A stretch of 53,247 bases of DNA from an uncultured Chloroflexota bacterium. Lineage in GTDB: Bacteria; Chloroflexota; Anaerolineae; UBA4142; SHND01. Position 1 is the stretch's first letter. Each line of letters begins with the position of its first letter. Of the stretch, positions 1 through 9,424 are shown in pieces. The position numbers and the translations under genes are program-made. The DNA is taken from the NCBI GenBank assembly GCA_937870825.1, contig CALMZO010000364.1, positions 1 through 53,247 of the forward strand. Direction: 5' to 3'. The notes under the pieces are model-generated. The model worked only from the letters and a program-made list of their open reading frames with translations. It searched no databases and was not told the origin of the DNA.

Positions 1-1
1 C

Positions 2-889
2 GCCGCGTTCGTTCATTTGTGGAATGACGCGTGCGGCGCGGAATTTCCGATTACGGAAAAATTCGCGCGCTATAACGTGCTGCCGAATCTCAACACCATT
101 CGCGCAGGACAATTCGCGCGCGTGAATGAGCGGCTCGTCGGCTGTGTACTGGTCAGCGCGTCAGCGCAATTTGGGATGTGCTGGCTCGACGCGCTCGTCG
201 TCGTACCAAACTATCAACGTCAAGGAATCGGCAGCGCGTTATTGCAATGGGCGAAGGATTGGGGACGCGCGCAAGGATTTTCGCAGCTGCGTTTGGGCGG
301 CGGACTGCGCCCATTTTTTCCGGGGCTGCCGCGTGATTTGAACACGCGCGCATTTTTTGAAACGCGCGGCTTGCGCACCACGCGCAGTGTGTTTGATGTC
401 GCGCGGAGCTTGGACAATTACAAATCGCGCGCACCAGACGATGCCGCTTTTACATTCCGCGCCGCGCAAGAAACCGACGCGGACCCCCTCGCAAAATTTT
501 TGCTCGAGGAATTTTCCCAACGCTGGCAGTACGAATTCTTGCAAGCGCGTGCGGACAATGAACCAATTTCTGATTACGGTCTTTTGATGACTGACAACTC
601 GCTTGTCGGTTTCGCGCGCATCACGCTCGAAAACTCGGCGCGTCCCATCGAACGTTTTTACATGCAGCGCTTGCCGCGTCCACACGGACAGCTCGGTCCG
701 CTCGGCATTGCCAAAAAATTTCGCGGGCAAGGATACGGAATGATTTTGATTGACCGCGCGCTGCAACGTTTGCGCGCGTTGGGCGTGAACGGCTGCGTGA
801 TTGATTGGACGGATTTGGTCGAGTTGTACGGGAAATTTGGCTTTACGCCGTATCACGAATTTTTTGCAATGGGAAAGGATTTGGCATGA
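2..889 (+). CDS. GNAT-family N-acetyltransferase, 5'-truncated by the window edge
   Basis: The frame is open to the window edge (it reads AAFVHLWNDACG before a possible TTG at 17), so the real start lies outside. The protein looks like a two-lobed GNAT. Each half has an acetyl-CoA loop of the R/Q-x-x-G-x-G/A type: QRQGIGSALL in the first half and FRGQGYGMILI in the second. Such enzymes move an acetyl group from acetyl-CoA to an amine; the substrate cannot be read from sequence. The stop overlaps the next start by 4 bp (ATGA), so it is co-translated with the peptidoglycan-recycling genes, which suggests but does not prove an amino-sugar or cell-wall substrate. Family call is secure, substrate unknown. 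Confidence 0.85.
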   Translation, partial: AAFVHLWNDACGAEFPITEKFARYNVLPNLNTIRAGQFARVNERLVGCVLVSASAQFGMCWLDALVVVPNYQRQGIGSALLQWAKDWGRAQGFSQLRLGGGLRPFFPGLPRDLNTRAFFETRGLRTTRSVFDVARSLDNYKSRAPDDAAFTFRAAQETDADPLAKFLLEEFSQRWQYEFLQARADNEPISDYGLLMTDNSLVGFARITLENSARPIERFYMQRLPRPHGQLGPLGIAKKFRGQGYGMILIDRALQRLRALGVNGCVIDWTDLVELYGKFGFTPYHEFFAMGKDLA

Positions 890-2931
890 ACGTCGTCGGC
901 ATGATTTCAGGCACGTCGGCGGACGGCATCGAAGCCGTCGTCGTCGAATTACGCGGCGCGCCGCCCGCGCTCGAATGGAAACTGTTGTCGCACCTTCACG
1001 CGGACTATGACGAAACATTACGCGCGGACGTTTTCAAAAGTTTTCGCCCCGAAACCTCCACCGTAGATTTTTTGTGCGCGCTCAATTTTCAACTCGGACG
1101 CGCGTTTGGAAATGCCGCGCTGCGCGTCGTCGAACGCGCGAATCTCACAACAAGCGACATTGACCTCATCGGCAGTCACGGCCAAACCGTGTGGCACATT
1201 CCGACGGGTGATGACGCGTCAACATTGCAACTCGGTGAACCGTCTGTGATTGCCGAAATCACGAATCTCCCCGTCGTCAGCAATTTTCGCACGCGCGACA
1301 TGGCGGCTGGCGGACAGGGCGCGCCGATGGTGCCGTATGTGGACCAACTTTTGTTCACGCATCCGACGCAAACACGCGCTTTGCAAAATATCGGCGGCAT
1401 CGGGAACGCAACGTTTCTTTCACCCGCGCATGACGCATTCGCGTTCGACACGGGACCGGGCAATATGTTGATTGACGACGCGGTGCTGCGCGTGACGAAC
1501 GGCGCGGAAACATTTGACCGCGATGGAAAACGCGCGGCGCAGGGACGCGTGCATGAAAATTTATTGCGCGAATTGTTGAACGAACCGTACTTGAAAATGC
1601 CGCCGCCGAAAACGACGGGACGCGAATTATTTGGCGCGCAGTACGGCGCGTGGATTTGGGAAAAAGCGAACGCGCAAAACATTTCCGCGAATGATGTAAT
1701 CGCCACCGTCACCGCGTTCACCGCGCACTCGATTGCGAACGCGTACCGCGACTTTTTTCCCAAGATGCCGGATGAGGTGTTTGTGAGCGGCGGCGGCGCG
1801 TTCAACAAAACACTCTTGCAAATGCTGCAAGAATTATTGACGCCCGCGCGCGTGACAACGCTCGAAGCATTGGGCATGTCGAGCGACGCGAAAGAAGCTG
1901 TCGCGTTCGCGGTTCTCGCGTACGAAACGTGGCACAACCGCGCGGGCAATATGCCGGGCGCGACGGGCGCGCACAAACGCGTTGTGTTGGGAAACATCAC
2001 GCCGCGCAATGAATTTGGAATTCGAAATTCCAATTTCGAAACTGTTGCTCTGACCGAAGCGCGCAATCCGCGCAGCGCAAACATTGACGCGCTTTCGACA
2101 CTGGAAATGGTCCGACTCTTTAATCAGGAAGACGCGCGCGTGGCACACGCAGTCGAAACCCAACTGCCCCAGATTGCGCGCGCGATTGACGAGATTGCCG
2201 CGCGCATGCGCGAGGGCGGACGCTTGATATATGTCGGCGCGGGAACGTCGGGACGTTTGGGAATTTTGGACGCGTCCGAATGTCCGCCGACGTACGGCAC
2301 GCCGCCCGAATGGGTGATTGGAATTCTCGCGGGCGGACGTGAAGCGGTGACGCGTTCCGTCGAGGGCGCGGAGGATGATGTGGATGCGGCGGGGCGCGAT
2401 TTGGACGCGGTGGATGTGAATGCGCGCGATTGTGTGGTGGGCATTGCGGCAAGTGGACGGACACCGTATGTAAGCGCGGCGTTGGAAGAAGCGAAACGAC
2501 GCGGCGCGTTCACAATTGGTATTGCAAACAATCATCCCTCACCGCTTGCCGAACGCGCGGACATTGTAATCGTCGCGCTCGTGGGTCCCGAAGTGATTAC
2601 GGGTTCGACGCGCATGAAAGCGGGCACGTCGCAGAAAATGATTCTCAACATGCTTTCGACGGGCGTAATGGTGCGGCTCGGCAAAACGTACGGCAATTTG
2701 ATGGTGGACGTTCAGCCGACGAATGCAAAACTGCGCGAACGCGCCAAACGCATCATCGCGGAAGTTTGCGGCGTGAGCGCGCATGACGCGGCGCAAATTC
2801 TCGAACAAAACGGTGGACAAGTGAAAACCGCGATTGTTGCAACGCTCGCGAGAGTTTCTCCCGACACCGCGCGCGAGCGATTAAAGAACGCGAACGGCGT
2901 CGTACGTCGCGCGTTACAAAATCAAACATGA
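886..2931 (+). CDS. anmK-murQ: Bifunctional anhydro-N-acetylmuramic acid kinase / MurNAc-6-phosphate etherase (AnmK-MurQ fusion)
   Basis: 681 aa from ATG 886; an upstream in-frame start at 805 would lie inside the previous gene and is less likely. Residues 1 to about 370 are AnmK (N-terminal GMISGTSADG phosphate loop, GGIGN, FDTGPGN, FVSGGGAFN), which phosphorylates and hydrolyses 1,6-anhydro-MurNAc. From about 389 a MurQ SIS domain begins (LTEARNPRS, GAGTSGRLG at 451-459, DASECPPTYG with the likely catalytic Glu465, TGSTRMKAGT). MurQ cleaves MurNAc-6-P to GlcNAc-6-P and lactate. The two steps are consecutive, so the fusion would channel the intermediate. The joint (about residues 375-388) is encoded by a 7-bp tandem repeat. 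ATGA overlaps on both sides indicate one operon. The Asp usual in the AnmK GTSLDGID motif is Glu here. Confidence 0.93.
   Translation: MNVVGMISGTSADGIEAVVVELRGAPPALEWKLLSHLHADYDETLRADVFKSFRPETSTVDFLCALNFQLGRAFGNAALRVVERANLTTSDIDLIGSHGQTVWHIPTGDDASTLQLGEPSVIAEITNLPVVSNFRTRDMAAGGQGAPMVPYVDQLLFTHPTQTRALQNIGGIGNATFLSPAHDAFAFDTGPGNMLIDDAVLRVTNGAETFDRDGKRAAQGRVHENLLRELLNEPYLKMPPPKTTGRELFGAQYGAWIWEKANAQNISANDVIATVTAFTAHSIANAYRDFFPKMPDEVFVSGGGAFNKTLLQMLQELLTPARVTTLEALGMSSDAKEAVAFAVLAYETWHNRAGNMPGATGAHKRVVLGNITPRNEFGIRNSNFETVALTEARNPRSANIDALSTLEMVRLFNQEDARVAHAVETQLPQIARAIDEIAARMREGGRLIYVGAGTSGRLGILDASECPPTYGTPPEWVIGILAGGREAVTRSVEGAEDDVDAAGRDLDAVDVNARDCVVGIAASGRTPYVSAALEEAKRRGAFTIGIANNHPSPLAERADIVIVALVGPEVITGSTRMKAGTSQKMILNMLSTGVMVRLGKTYGNLMVDVQPTNAKLRERAKRIIAEVCGVSAHDAAQILEQNGGQVKTAIVATLARVSPDTARERLKNANGVVRRALQNQT
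2012..2042. repeat. Heptameric short tandem repeat at the AnmK-MurQ joint
   Basis: Four degenerate 7-bp units (AATTTGG, AATTCGA, AATTCCA, ATTTCGA) followed by AAC. They encode about ten residues between the last AnmK strand and the first MurQ residues. This is the same class of 7-bp tandem array seen at 28616-28678, 37808-37898 and 49593-49627. Confidence 0.7.
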
Positions 2932-3860
2932 GCGCAGATTTTTTTCTTGGCGTGGACGGCGGCGGCACGAAAACGCGCGCGTGGATTGCGAACGCGTCCG
3001 GCGAAATCGTCGGACGCGGGGGGGGGGCGAGTTCAAATTATCGCGCGGTGGGCGCGGAGGCAGCGTTCCATGCGCTGCAACACGCCATCGAATCCGCGTG
3101 TGAAAAAGCGCGCATCGAACCCGCGCAAATTCGCGCGGCGTGTTTCGGTTTGGCAGGCGCAGACCGTTCGGGTGAACGCGTAATGCTGGATGAGTTTTTG
3201 CATACGCTCTTGCCGAATGCGCGCGTGCAAATTGTGAATGATGCCGCGTTAATTCTCGCGGCTGGCACGCCGCGCGGCTGGGGCATCGGCATTATTTCGG
3301 GCACGGGTTCGTTTATTTTTGGAACGGCGGCGGACGGACGCACGGCGCGGGCGGGCGGTTGGGGGTATCTGCTCGGCGATGAAGGCAGCGGCTATGCGAT
3401 TGGGATTGGCGCGTTGCGCGCAGTGGCGCGCGCGGCGGATGGACGGGCATCACAAACACAACTAACGGAAAAAATTCTCGCGCAGTGGAATTTGAACGCG
3501 CCGAGTGATTTGATTGCGCGTGTGTACAACATGAACGATGCGCGCATCGAAATTGCCGCGCTCGCGCGTGTGGTGGATGATGTGGCAAGTGATAAAGATG
3601 AAATCGCGCGCGCGATTTTGCAGGATGCCGCGCGCGAATTGGCGCTCGGCGCGCGTGTGGTCGCGGACGCGCTCAAATTTGAAAATGAAATCCCATGCGC
3701 GGTGACGGGCGGTGTTTTTTTGGAAAGTAAATTGCTGGAAAAATTTTTTCGTGACGCGGCGCGCGAGATGAAATTAAAGTTGGAACCGATTCAAAAAGTG
3801 CAAGAGCCGGTACGGGGGGCGTTGGCGCTGGCGCGCGAAATTCGAGTTGACGAATCATAG
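2928..3860 (+). CDS. BadF/BadG-family sugar kinase, probable N-acetylglucosamine (or MurNAc/GlcNAc) kinase
   Basis: 310 aa, starting by ATGA overlap with the AnmK-MurQ stop. The N-terminus has the ASKHA phosphate-1 motif DGGGTKTRA (about residues 9-17), followed by GLAGAD, a second phosphate loop in ISGTGSFIFG and a C-terminal adenosine motif TGGVFL. The BadF/NagK family phosphorylates GlcNAc and in some Firmicutes also MurNAc. Next to AnmK-MurQ, the natural role is phosphorylation of amino sugars released from peptidoglycan, delivering GlcNAc-6-P. A run of ten G at 3018-3027 encodes part of a Gly-rich loop and is in frame as written, but it is a slippage-prone spot. Confidence 0.85.
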   Translation: MSADFFLGVDGGGTKTRAWIANASGEIVGRGGGASSNYRAVGAEAAFHALQHAIESACEKARIEPAQIRAACFGLAGADRSGERVMLDEFLHTLLPNARVQIVNDAALILAAGTPRGWGIGIISGTGSFIFGTAADGRTARAGGWGYLLGDEGSGYAIGIGALRAVARAADGRASQTQLTEKILAQWNLNAPSDLIARVYNMNDARIEIAALARVVDDVASDKDEIARAILQDAARELALGARVVADALKFENEIPCAVTGGVFLESKLLEKFFRDAAREMKLKLEPIQKVQEPVRGALALAREIRVDES

Positions 3861-3882
3861 GGCGCGTAGGATAATCGGAAAA

Positions 3883-4797
3883 ATGACTCTGTCTTCGATT
3901 CAAGCATTGGAAAAAGAGTTGGCGGCGCGCAACTATGTTGCCGACCGCGGACTGGTCACTGCCGCATTTCTCGCGCTCAAGTTGAACAAGCCGCTGTTTC
4001 TCGAAGGTGAAGCGGGCGTGGGCAAAACGGAAATCGCCAAAGTGCTGGCAGATATTTTGCAAACGGAATTGATTCGTTTGCAATGCTATGAAGGTCTCGA
4101 CATCAATCACGCGGTCTATGAATGGAATTATGCGCGGCAACTTTTGGAGCTGCGCTCGCACGATACAAACGGGACGCAGGATGGGCATCCGAATATTTTT
4201 AGCGCGGAATTTTTAATCAAACGCCCGCTCTTGCAGGCGATTGAAGAAGCGCGCGAACGCGCACCCGTCTTGTTGATTGACGAAGTGGACCGCAGTGACA
4301 CGGAATTTGAAGCCTACTTGCTCGAATTGTTGAGCGATTGGCAAATTTCGATTCCCGAACTTGGCACGCTCAAAGCGACGTATCCGCCGGTCGTGGTGAT
4401 TACGTCGAATCGGACGCGCGAATTGCACGACGCGTTGAAACGGCGCTGCATTTATTATTGGATAGAGTATCCGCAGTTTCATAAAGAGCTGGCGATTGTG
4501 CGCGCCAAAGTGCCGCACGCGCCCGCGCAGTTGGCGGAACAAGTTGTAGCCTTCATTCAAGAATTGCGCGCGCGTGATTTATACAAAATGCCCGGTGTGG
4601 CAGAGACGCTCGATTGGGCAAGCGCGCTCGCGGCGTTGGACCAAACCGCGCTGGATGAACAAACGGTGAACGAAACGCTCGGCGTGATTTTGAAATACCA
4701 AGACGACGTAGAGCAAGTGCGCGGCGGCGTGGCGAATGAATTGACGACGCGCGCGAAAAATTACGGCGAACCGGGTTACGAGCGCGGGGCGCGGTAG
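3883..4797 (+). CDS. MoxR-family AAA+ ATPase (CoxD-like)
   Basis: 304 aa from ATG 3883; an upstream TTG at 3847 overlaps the previous gene and is rejected. Walker A is GEAGVGKT (residues 42-49), Walker B is LLIDEVDRSD, followed by sensor-1 TSNRT and an arginine-finger region ALKRRCIYYW. MoxR ATPases are chaperones that work with a VWA-domain partner to insert metals or assemble cofactor enzymes. The best-known pair of this type is CoxD/CoxE of Mo-CO dehydrogenase. The VWA partner follows 98 bp downstream. No molybdo-hydroxylase genes are in the window, so the client is unknown. Confidence 0.88.
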   Translation: MTLSSIQALEKELAARNYVADRGLVTAAFLALKLNKPLFLEGEAGVGKTEIAKVLADILQTELIRLQCYEGLDINHAVYEWNYARQLLELRSHDTNGTQDGHPNIFSAEFLIKRPLLQAIEEARERAPVLLIDEVDRSDTEFEAYLLELLSDWQISIPELGTLKATYPPVVVITSNRTRELHDALKRRCIYYWIEYPQFHKELAIVRAKVPHAPAQLAEQVVAFIQELRARDLYKMPGVAETLDWASALAALDQTALDEQTVNETLGVILKYQDDVEQVRGGVANELTTRAKNYGEPGYERGAR

Positions 4798-4895
4798 GTT
4801 TCGAGAGCGCCAAGTCGCACCAAGCGACGCGAAAGGCAGTCAAAGGATTCGCACCGATTCGCGGTGACGCCTTTGTCACAACCATCCAAATTCCA

Positions 4896-6137
4896 ATGTC
4901 AAGCACAGAGGCCGCGAACACGCATTACACGTCCAATCCGGGGCGCGCCGAATTGGGCGATTATGTCGCGGGCGGGCATCTGGTTCACAACATTGTCGTG
5001 TTTGCGCGTTTGTTGCGGCATCTGGGCATCAACGTCAGCGCAACACAGGTGCGCGATTTTTTTCACGCGCTCGCGTACATTGATTTGAGCCAACGCGTTC
5101 AGGTCAAGGAAGCGGCGCGTTGTTTGTTTGTAACGCGGCGCGATGATTTGCACTTGTTCGACCAGGCATTCGATTGGTTTTGGCGACGCCGCGATTATTC
5201 ACAAGAGGCGCGGCGCGCGGCGGCTGCCATTACGCCCGCATTTGTGAAACCGCCCCCGCCCGCAAAATTTTTTACGACGGAGCTGGGTTCGTTGGAAAAG
5301 GATCGCGCTCCTCAGCAAGGGAAAATTGTTGCGATTCAAACGTATTCGCAGCACGAGACCCTGCGGCGCAAAGATTTTGGCGCGTTCACGCGCAGCGAAA
5401 TCAAAGAGGCGAAACAATTGATGCGCGCTTTGCCGTGGCGCACCGGCGAACGCGCCACGCGGCGAATGATGCGCGGCGGCGATGAATGTTTTGATGCGCG
5501 TGCCACCATGCGGTGCAATTTGAAATACGGCGGGGAACTGCTTGACCCCGCGTGGAAAAAAACACGATACAAACCGCGTCCGCTCGTCGTGTTGTGCGAC
5601 ATCAGCGGTTCGATGGAAAATTATTCGCGGATGCTGCTGCACTTTGTACACGCGTTGCGTGAGCGCCGCGATGGTTACATCGCCACTCACACGGAATGTT
5701 TTGTGTTTGGCACGCAATTGACGCGCATCACGCGTCAATTGCGTACGCGCAGTGTGGAACGCGCGCTGCGCGGCGTTGCGGATGCGGTGGCGGATTGGTC
5801 GGGCGGTACGCGGATTGGCGATGCGGTAAAGACATTCAATTTTCGGTGGGCGCGGCGCGTGCTTCGTCCGGGCGCGGTGGTGCTGCTCATCAGCGACGGA
5901 TGGGACCGCGGCGACCCGGATGTGTTGGCGCGCGAAATGGCGCGCTTGAAACGAAATGTGTTTCGAACGATTTGGTTGAATCCGCTGCTTGCGTCGGCGG
6001 ACTATGAACCACTGACCCGCGGGCTGCAAGCCGCGCTCCCCTACGTGGACGATTTTTTACCCGCGCATAATTTTTCCTCGCTCGAAGGTTTGGCGCGGCT
6101 GCTGAGTACGCTCTCGGCGCCGCGTTACAAGGTATGA
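4896..6137 (+). CDS. VWA-domain protein, CoxE-like partner of MoxR
   Basis: 413 aa. The N-terminal half is helical and CoxE-like (HLVHNIVVFARLLRHLGI at the start). The C-terminal half is a VWA domain with the metal-ion-dependent adhesion site DISGS at residues 235-239, a Thr in the GGTRIG segment and SDGWDRGD further on. Proteins of this type pair with a MoxR ATPase as a metal-binding adaptor. ATG 4896 is the first sensible start. Its stop overlaps the next gene (ATGA), an unusual coupling of this maturation pair to a sensor kinase. Confidence 0.85.
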   Translation: MSSTEAANTHYTSNPGRAELGDYVAGGHLVHNIVVFARLLRHLGINVSATQVRDFFHALAYIDLSQRVQVKEAARCLFVTRRDDLHLFDQAFDWFWRRRDYSQEARRAAAAITPAFVKPPPPAKFFTTELGSLEKDRAPQQGKIVAIQTYSQHETLRRKDFGAFTRSEIKEAKQLMRALPWRTGERATRRMMRGGDECFDARATMRCNLKYGGELLDPAWKKTRYKPRPLVVLCDISGSMENYSRMLLHFVHALRERRDGYIATHTECFVFGTQLTRITRQLRTRSVERALRGVADAVADWSGGTRIGDAVKTFNFRWARRVLRPGAVVLLISDGWDRGDPDVLAREMARLKRNVFRTIWLNPLLASADYEPLTRGLQAALPYVDDFLPAHNFSSLEGLARLLSTLSAPRYKV

Positions 6138-9100
6138 ATCCTCAAATCCCATCAGCCGCCCCGAGTACTTTGTCAACCCACGAGATGCAATCCAGAAACC
6201 TATCCTCTTTGGCAATGGGGCTTGGATTTTTTTATGGCTTGTTGGCGCTGTCGTATCTGTTCGGCTGGCAGCCGAGATTCAGCGGACTGCTCTTTATCCT
6301 AACGCTGCCGTTTTGTCTGGGCTTTTTGTTGCTTGGTCTGTATCTGCGGAACCGTTCGCTTTCGCCGCGCGGCGTGTTTTGGACGATTGGTCTCGTGGCT
6401 GGCGCGGCAACTCTGCGCACGTTGATTAGCGTGTTTTTGATTGCCGACAGGACCCAAAGTCTGAATCTTGCGGTCTTGCTGATTGGGGCGGGAATTTTTA
6501 TTTTTGAGCTGCGTTGGTACATTCTGACGGCGGTCCTTGCGCTCGCGGGCTGGGCGACGCTCCTCGTGCGCGCGGAAAACATTGGCGAGTGGGTCAATTC
6601 GACGGTGGTGGTGGTCGGCGCGTGTCTGCTCTCGGTACTCATTTTTCGCTTGCGCCAACGCGGGTTCATGGATTTGGAACAAGTGCGCGTGGCGCAGGCA
6701 GAACAACGCGAACTGCTACAGCGAACGCTGCTCGAGCAAGAGCGAATTCAAAGTGAACTGCGGGCGGCGGAGATGCGTTATCGCACGCTCGTCGAACAGC
6801 TGCCTGCGGTGACGTATGTTGATGCGCTCGACAAGGTGGCGACGACGCTGTACATCAGCCCGCAGGTGGAACAGATGACGGGCTATGCCGCGCCCGAATG
6901 GTTGGGCGATACGCGGCTGTGGGAATCGCGCATTCACGCGCAAGACCGCGAACGCGTCCTGGCGGCATTTCAACAGCATTTGAAAACACTGGAGCCCTTG
7001 AATATCGAGTATCGTTTTTTGACGCGCGATGGGGGTGTCTTGTGGATGCACGACGAGGCGTTGATTGTGCGCGATGAGCGCGGCGTGCCGGTGTGGACAC
7101 AAGGTTACATGACCGATATTACCGCGCGAAAAAATTCGGAAGAAGCCGTGCGGCGGCGCGAAGCAATTTTTCAACGGGTGCGGTACGCGGCAGAATCTTT
7201 TTTGCGCGCAGAAGAGTGGCAGCAAGAAATTTCAAGTGTATTGGCACAGCTCGGCAAAGCGACCCAGGCGAGCTGTGTGCTGGTATTTCAGAATGAATGG
7301 GACGCGCAAGACCAAATGACAACACGCCTGCGTCACGAATGGTGCGCGTCTGATGTCGGGTCGTTTTTGCAAAATCCGACATTTCTAAATTGGAATTTGT
7401 TGGAAACGGGTTTCGCGCGTTGGGAACAAGTAATGTCCATGGGCAAACCCGTTTCGGGGGCTGTGACAGAGTTTCCTGCGCGCGAGCAAGCGTTCTGGCT
7501 CGCGCACGGCATTCAATCGCTCGCCGGTTTGCCTATTTTTGCCGAGCGCGATTGGTGGGGGGTGTTGGTTTTTGCAATGGTGGAAGAAGCGCGCGTATGG
7601 CAGCCGATGGAACTGGACGCGCTGCAAGCGGCGGCGAACACACTCGGCGCGGCGATTTTGCGCGAACGCAATGAAGGCGCGCTCGCGGCAGCGCGTGACC
7701 AGGCATTGGAAGCTTCGCGTCTGAAATCGGAATTTCTCGCGATGATGAGCCACGAGATTCGTACGCCGTTGAACAGCATTGTCGGGATGTCGGAACTGCT
7801 GTTGGAGACAGGGCTCGATGACGACCAGCGCCAGTTTGCGAGCATCATGCGGCATTCGAGCGAAACGCTGCTAACCATCATCAATGACATACTGGATTTT
7901 TCAAAAATTGAAGTGGGACGCATGACGCTCGAGTTGTTTCCATTTCACCTGCCGAGTTTGATTGTCAGTACGGTTGAAATGGCTGCGAGCGGGGCGCGGG
8001 AAAAAGGCCTGGCGGTGCGCGTCGAAATTCCGCGTGAATTGGAGCAAGATTACGTCGGCGACGCGGGACGTTTGCGCCAAGTGTTGATGAACTTGGTGAG
8101 CAATGCCGTGAAATTTACAGAGCGCGGCGAGATTGTTTTGCGCGTGGAACAATCCGGGGAAAAAGCGAATGGGTCGGCAACTGTGCTGCGCTTTGGGGTA
8201 AGTGACACCGGTATCGGCATCGCAGAAGAGATGCGCGCGCGGCTCTTTGAACCGTTCACGCAAGCCGACATGAGCATTACGCGGCAGCACGGTGGCACGG
8301 GCTTGGGGCTTGCGATTAGCAAACGTCTGGTGGAGTTGATGGGCGGCGCAATCGGGGTGGACAGCATCGTGGGGCAAGGGACAACGTTTTGGTTCACGCT
8401 GCCGCTGCAAGTGGATGTTGACGCGCCGGCGAAAGTCGCGCGCGAGGCGGCATATGTGGAGGGGTTGAAACCGGAGCCATTGCCTGTCGCACGCACACGC
8501 GGGATTGTCCTGCTCGCCGAGGATAATGCGGCGAATCAAAAACTGGCGCAGCTGCAGTTGCGAAAGTTGGGCGTCGAGTACATCCAAACGGTTGGCAATG
8601 GACGCGAGGTAGTGGATGCATTCAAGCAAGTGCTACGCGCGGGCGGCGCGTACGCGTTGATTTTAATGGATTGCCAGATGCCTGAAATGGATGGCCTCGC
8701 GGCGACGCGCGCGATTCGGGGATTTGAAAACGGGATGGTGTTTCGCACCCCAATCGTGGCAATGACGGCAAACGCAATGCAGGGCGACCGGGAAGCGTGT
8801 CTCGCGGCGGGGATGGACGATTATGTTGCCAAACCGGTGCAGCTTCAAGTGCTGCGCCAGGTGTTGGACTATTGGCTGCCCAATCGCGAACACGGGGATG
8901 ACTTGAGCGCACCGCACGCGCACGTGTCTGTGTCAGACTCGCAGGAGCGCGCGCCGCTGGACTTGAAGGTGATTCGTGGTTTGCGCGAATTTGCAGGCAA
9001 AGATTCGCACGATGCGGTCAATTCCTTGATTGAGACGTTTTTACAGGAATCACAGCTGCGCGTCGAACAATTGATGACGGCGGCGGCAACAGAGGACCGG

Positions 9101-9301
9101 GAAGCGATGCGGCGGTTGGCGCACGCGCTGCGCGGCAGTGCATCGAGTTTGGGCGCGCACGCCTTCGCAGCGTTGGCAAAAGAAATCGAATTTGCCAGTG
9201 CGTCAGGAGATTTGTCCGGCTTGCATTTGCAAGCGGCAAAACTGGAACAAGAATTTGGACGCGTGCGCCAAGCGTTTGAAGCGGAAGCGTTAGCGGCGTA
9301 G
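6134..9301 (+). CDS. Membrane hybrid sensor histidine kinase (TM-PAS-GAF-HisKA-HATPase-REC-HPt)
   Basis: 1055 aa. About six N-terminal hydrophobic segments (residues 30-190) are followed by a coiled-coil link, a PAS domain (about 210-340, ending in the PAC-like VWTQGYMTDITARK) and a GAF-like region (350-515). HisKA carries the phospho-acceptor His540 in MMSHEIRTPLN. HATPase has an N box (LMNLVSNAVKF), DTGIGI and GTGLGLAIS. The receiver domain has Asp846 in LMDCQMPEMDG, and the terminal HPt domain has His997 (LAHALRGSASS). This is a complete intramolecular phosphorelay that would hand phosphate to an unlinked response regulator. The start overlaps the VWA gene stop by 4 bp. Signal unknown; no paired regulator in the window. 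Confidence 0.93.
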   Translation: MNPQIPSAAPSTLSTHEMQSRNLSSLAMGLGFFYGLLALSYLFGWQPRFSGLLFILTLPFCLGFLLLGLYLRNRSLSPRGVFWTIGLVAGAATLRTLISVFLIADRTQSLNLAVLLIGAGIFIFELRWYILTAVLALAGWATLLVRAENIGEWVNSTVVVVGACLLSVLIFRLRQRGFMDLEQVRVAQAEQRELLQRTLLEQERIQSELRAAEMRYRTLVEQLPAVTYVDALDKVATTLYISPQVEQMTGYAAPEWLGDTRLWESRIHAQDRERVLAAFQQHLKTLEPLNIEYRFLTRDGGVLWMHDEALIVRDERGVPVWTQGYMTDITARKNSEEAVRRREAIFQRVRYAAESFLRAEEWQQEISSVLAQLGKATQASCVLVFQNEWDAQDQMTTRLRHEWCASDVGSFLQNPTFLNWNLLETGFARWEQVMSMGKPVSGAVTEFPAREQAFWLAHGIQSLAGLPIFAERDWWGVLVFAMVEEARVWQPMELDALQAAANTLGAAILRERNEGALAAARDQALEASRLKSEFLAMMSHEIRTPLNSIVGMSELLLETGLDDDQRQFASIMRHSSETLLTIINDILDFSKIEVGRMTLELFPFHLPSLIVSTVEMAASGAREKGLAVRVEIPRELEQDYVGDAGRLRQVLMNLVSNAVKFTERGEIVLRVEQSGEKANGSATVLRFGVSDTGIGIAEEMRARLFEPFTQADMSITRQHGGTGLGLAISKRLVELMGGAIGVDSIVGQGTTFWFTLPLQVDVDAPAKVAREAAYVEGLKPEPLPVARTRGIVLLAEDNAANQKLAQLQLRKLGVEYIQTVGNGREVVDAFKQVLRAGGAYALILMDCQMPEMDGLAATRAIRGFENGMVFRTPIVAMTANAMQGDREACLAAGMDDYVAKPVQLQVLRQVLDYWLPNREHGDDLSAPHAHVSVSDSQERAPLDLKVIRGLREFAGKDSHDAVNSLIETFLQESQLRVEQLMTAAATEDREAMRRLAHALRGSASSLGAHAFAALAKEIEFASASGDLSGLHLQAAKLEQEFGRVRQAFEAEALAA

Positions 9302-9350
9302 AAAATTTTTCGTGATGGGTGCAGCCCTCGCGTTTGCCAAGCCGCCCCAA

Positions 9351-9378
9351 TTGCAAAACCGGAAATTTATGTTATAAG
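9351..9378 (+). promoter_or_regulatory. Probable sigma-70 promoter upstream of the beta-helix gene
   Basis: TTGCAA at 9351-9356 and TATAAG at 9373-9378 with a 16-bp spacer, 47 bp before ATG 9425. Similar -10 boxes precede the S1 gene and the oxidase cluster. Confidence 0.5.
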
Positions 9379-9381
9379 AGT

Positions 9382-9422
9382 CGCGCCGCGTGCAGCCCCA
9401 TGTGTGCGGCGCGTTCTCTTTT
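9382..9422 (+). terminator. GC-rich hairpin followed by a T-rich stretch: terminator or leader attenuator
   Basis: CGCGCCGC (9382-9389) pairs perfectly with GCGGCGCG (9406-9413). With G-U pairs the stem extends to about 13 bp around a 6-nt loop, followed by TTCTCTTTT. It may end the hybrid-kinase transcript. Because it begins where transcripts from the 9351-9378 promoter would start, it could also act as a leader structure. Confidence 0.45.
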
Positions 9423-9424
9423 GT

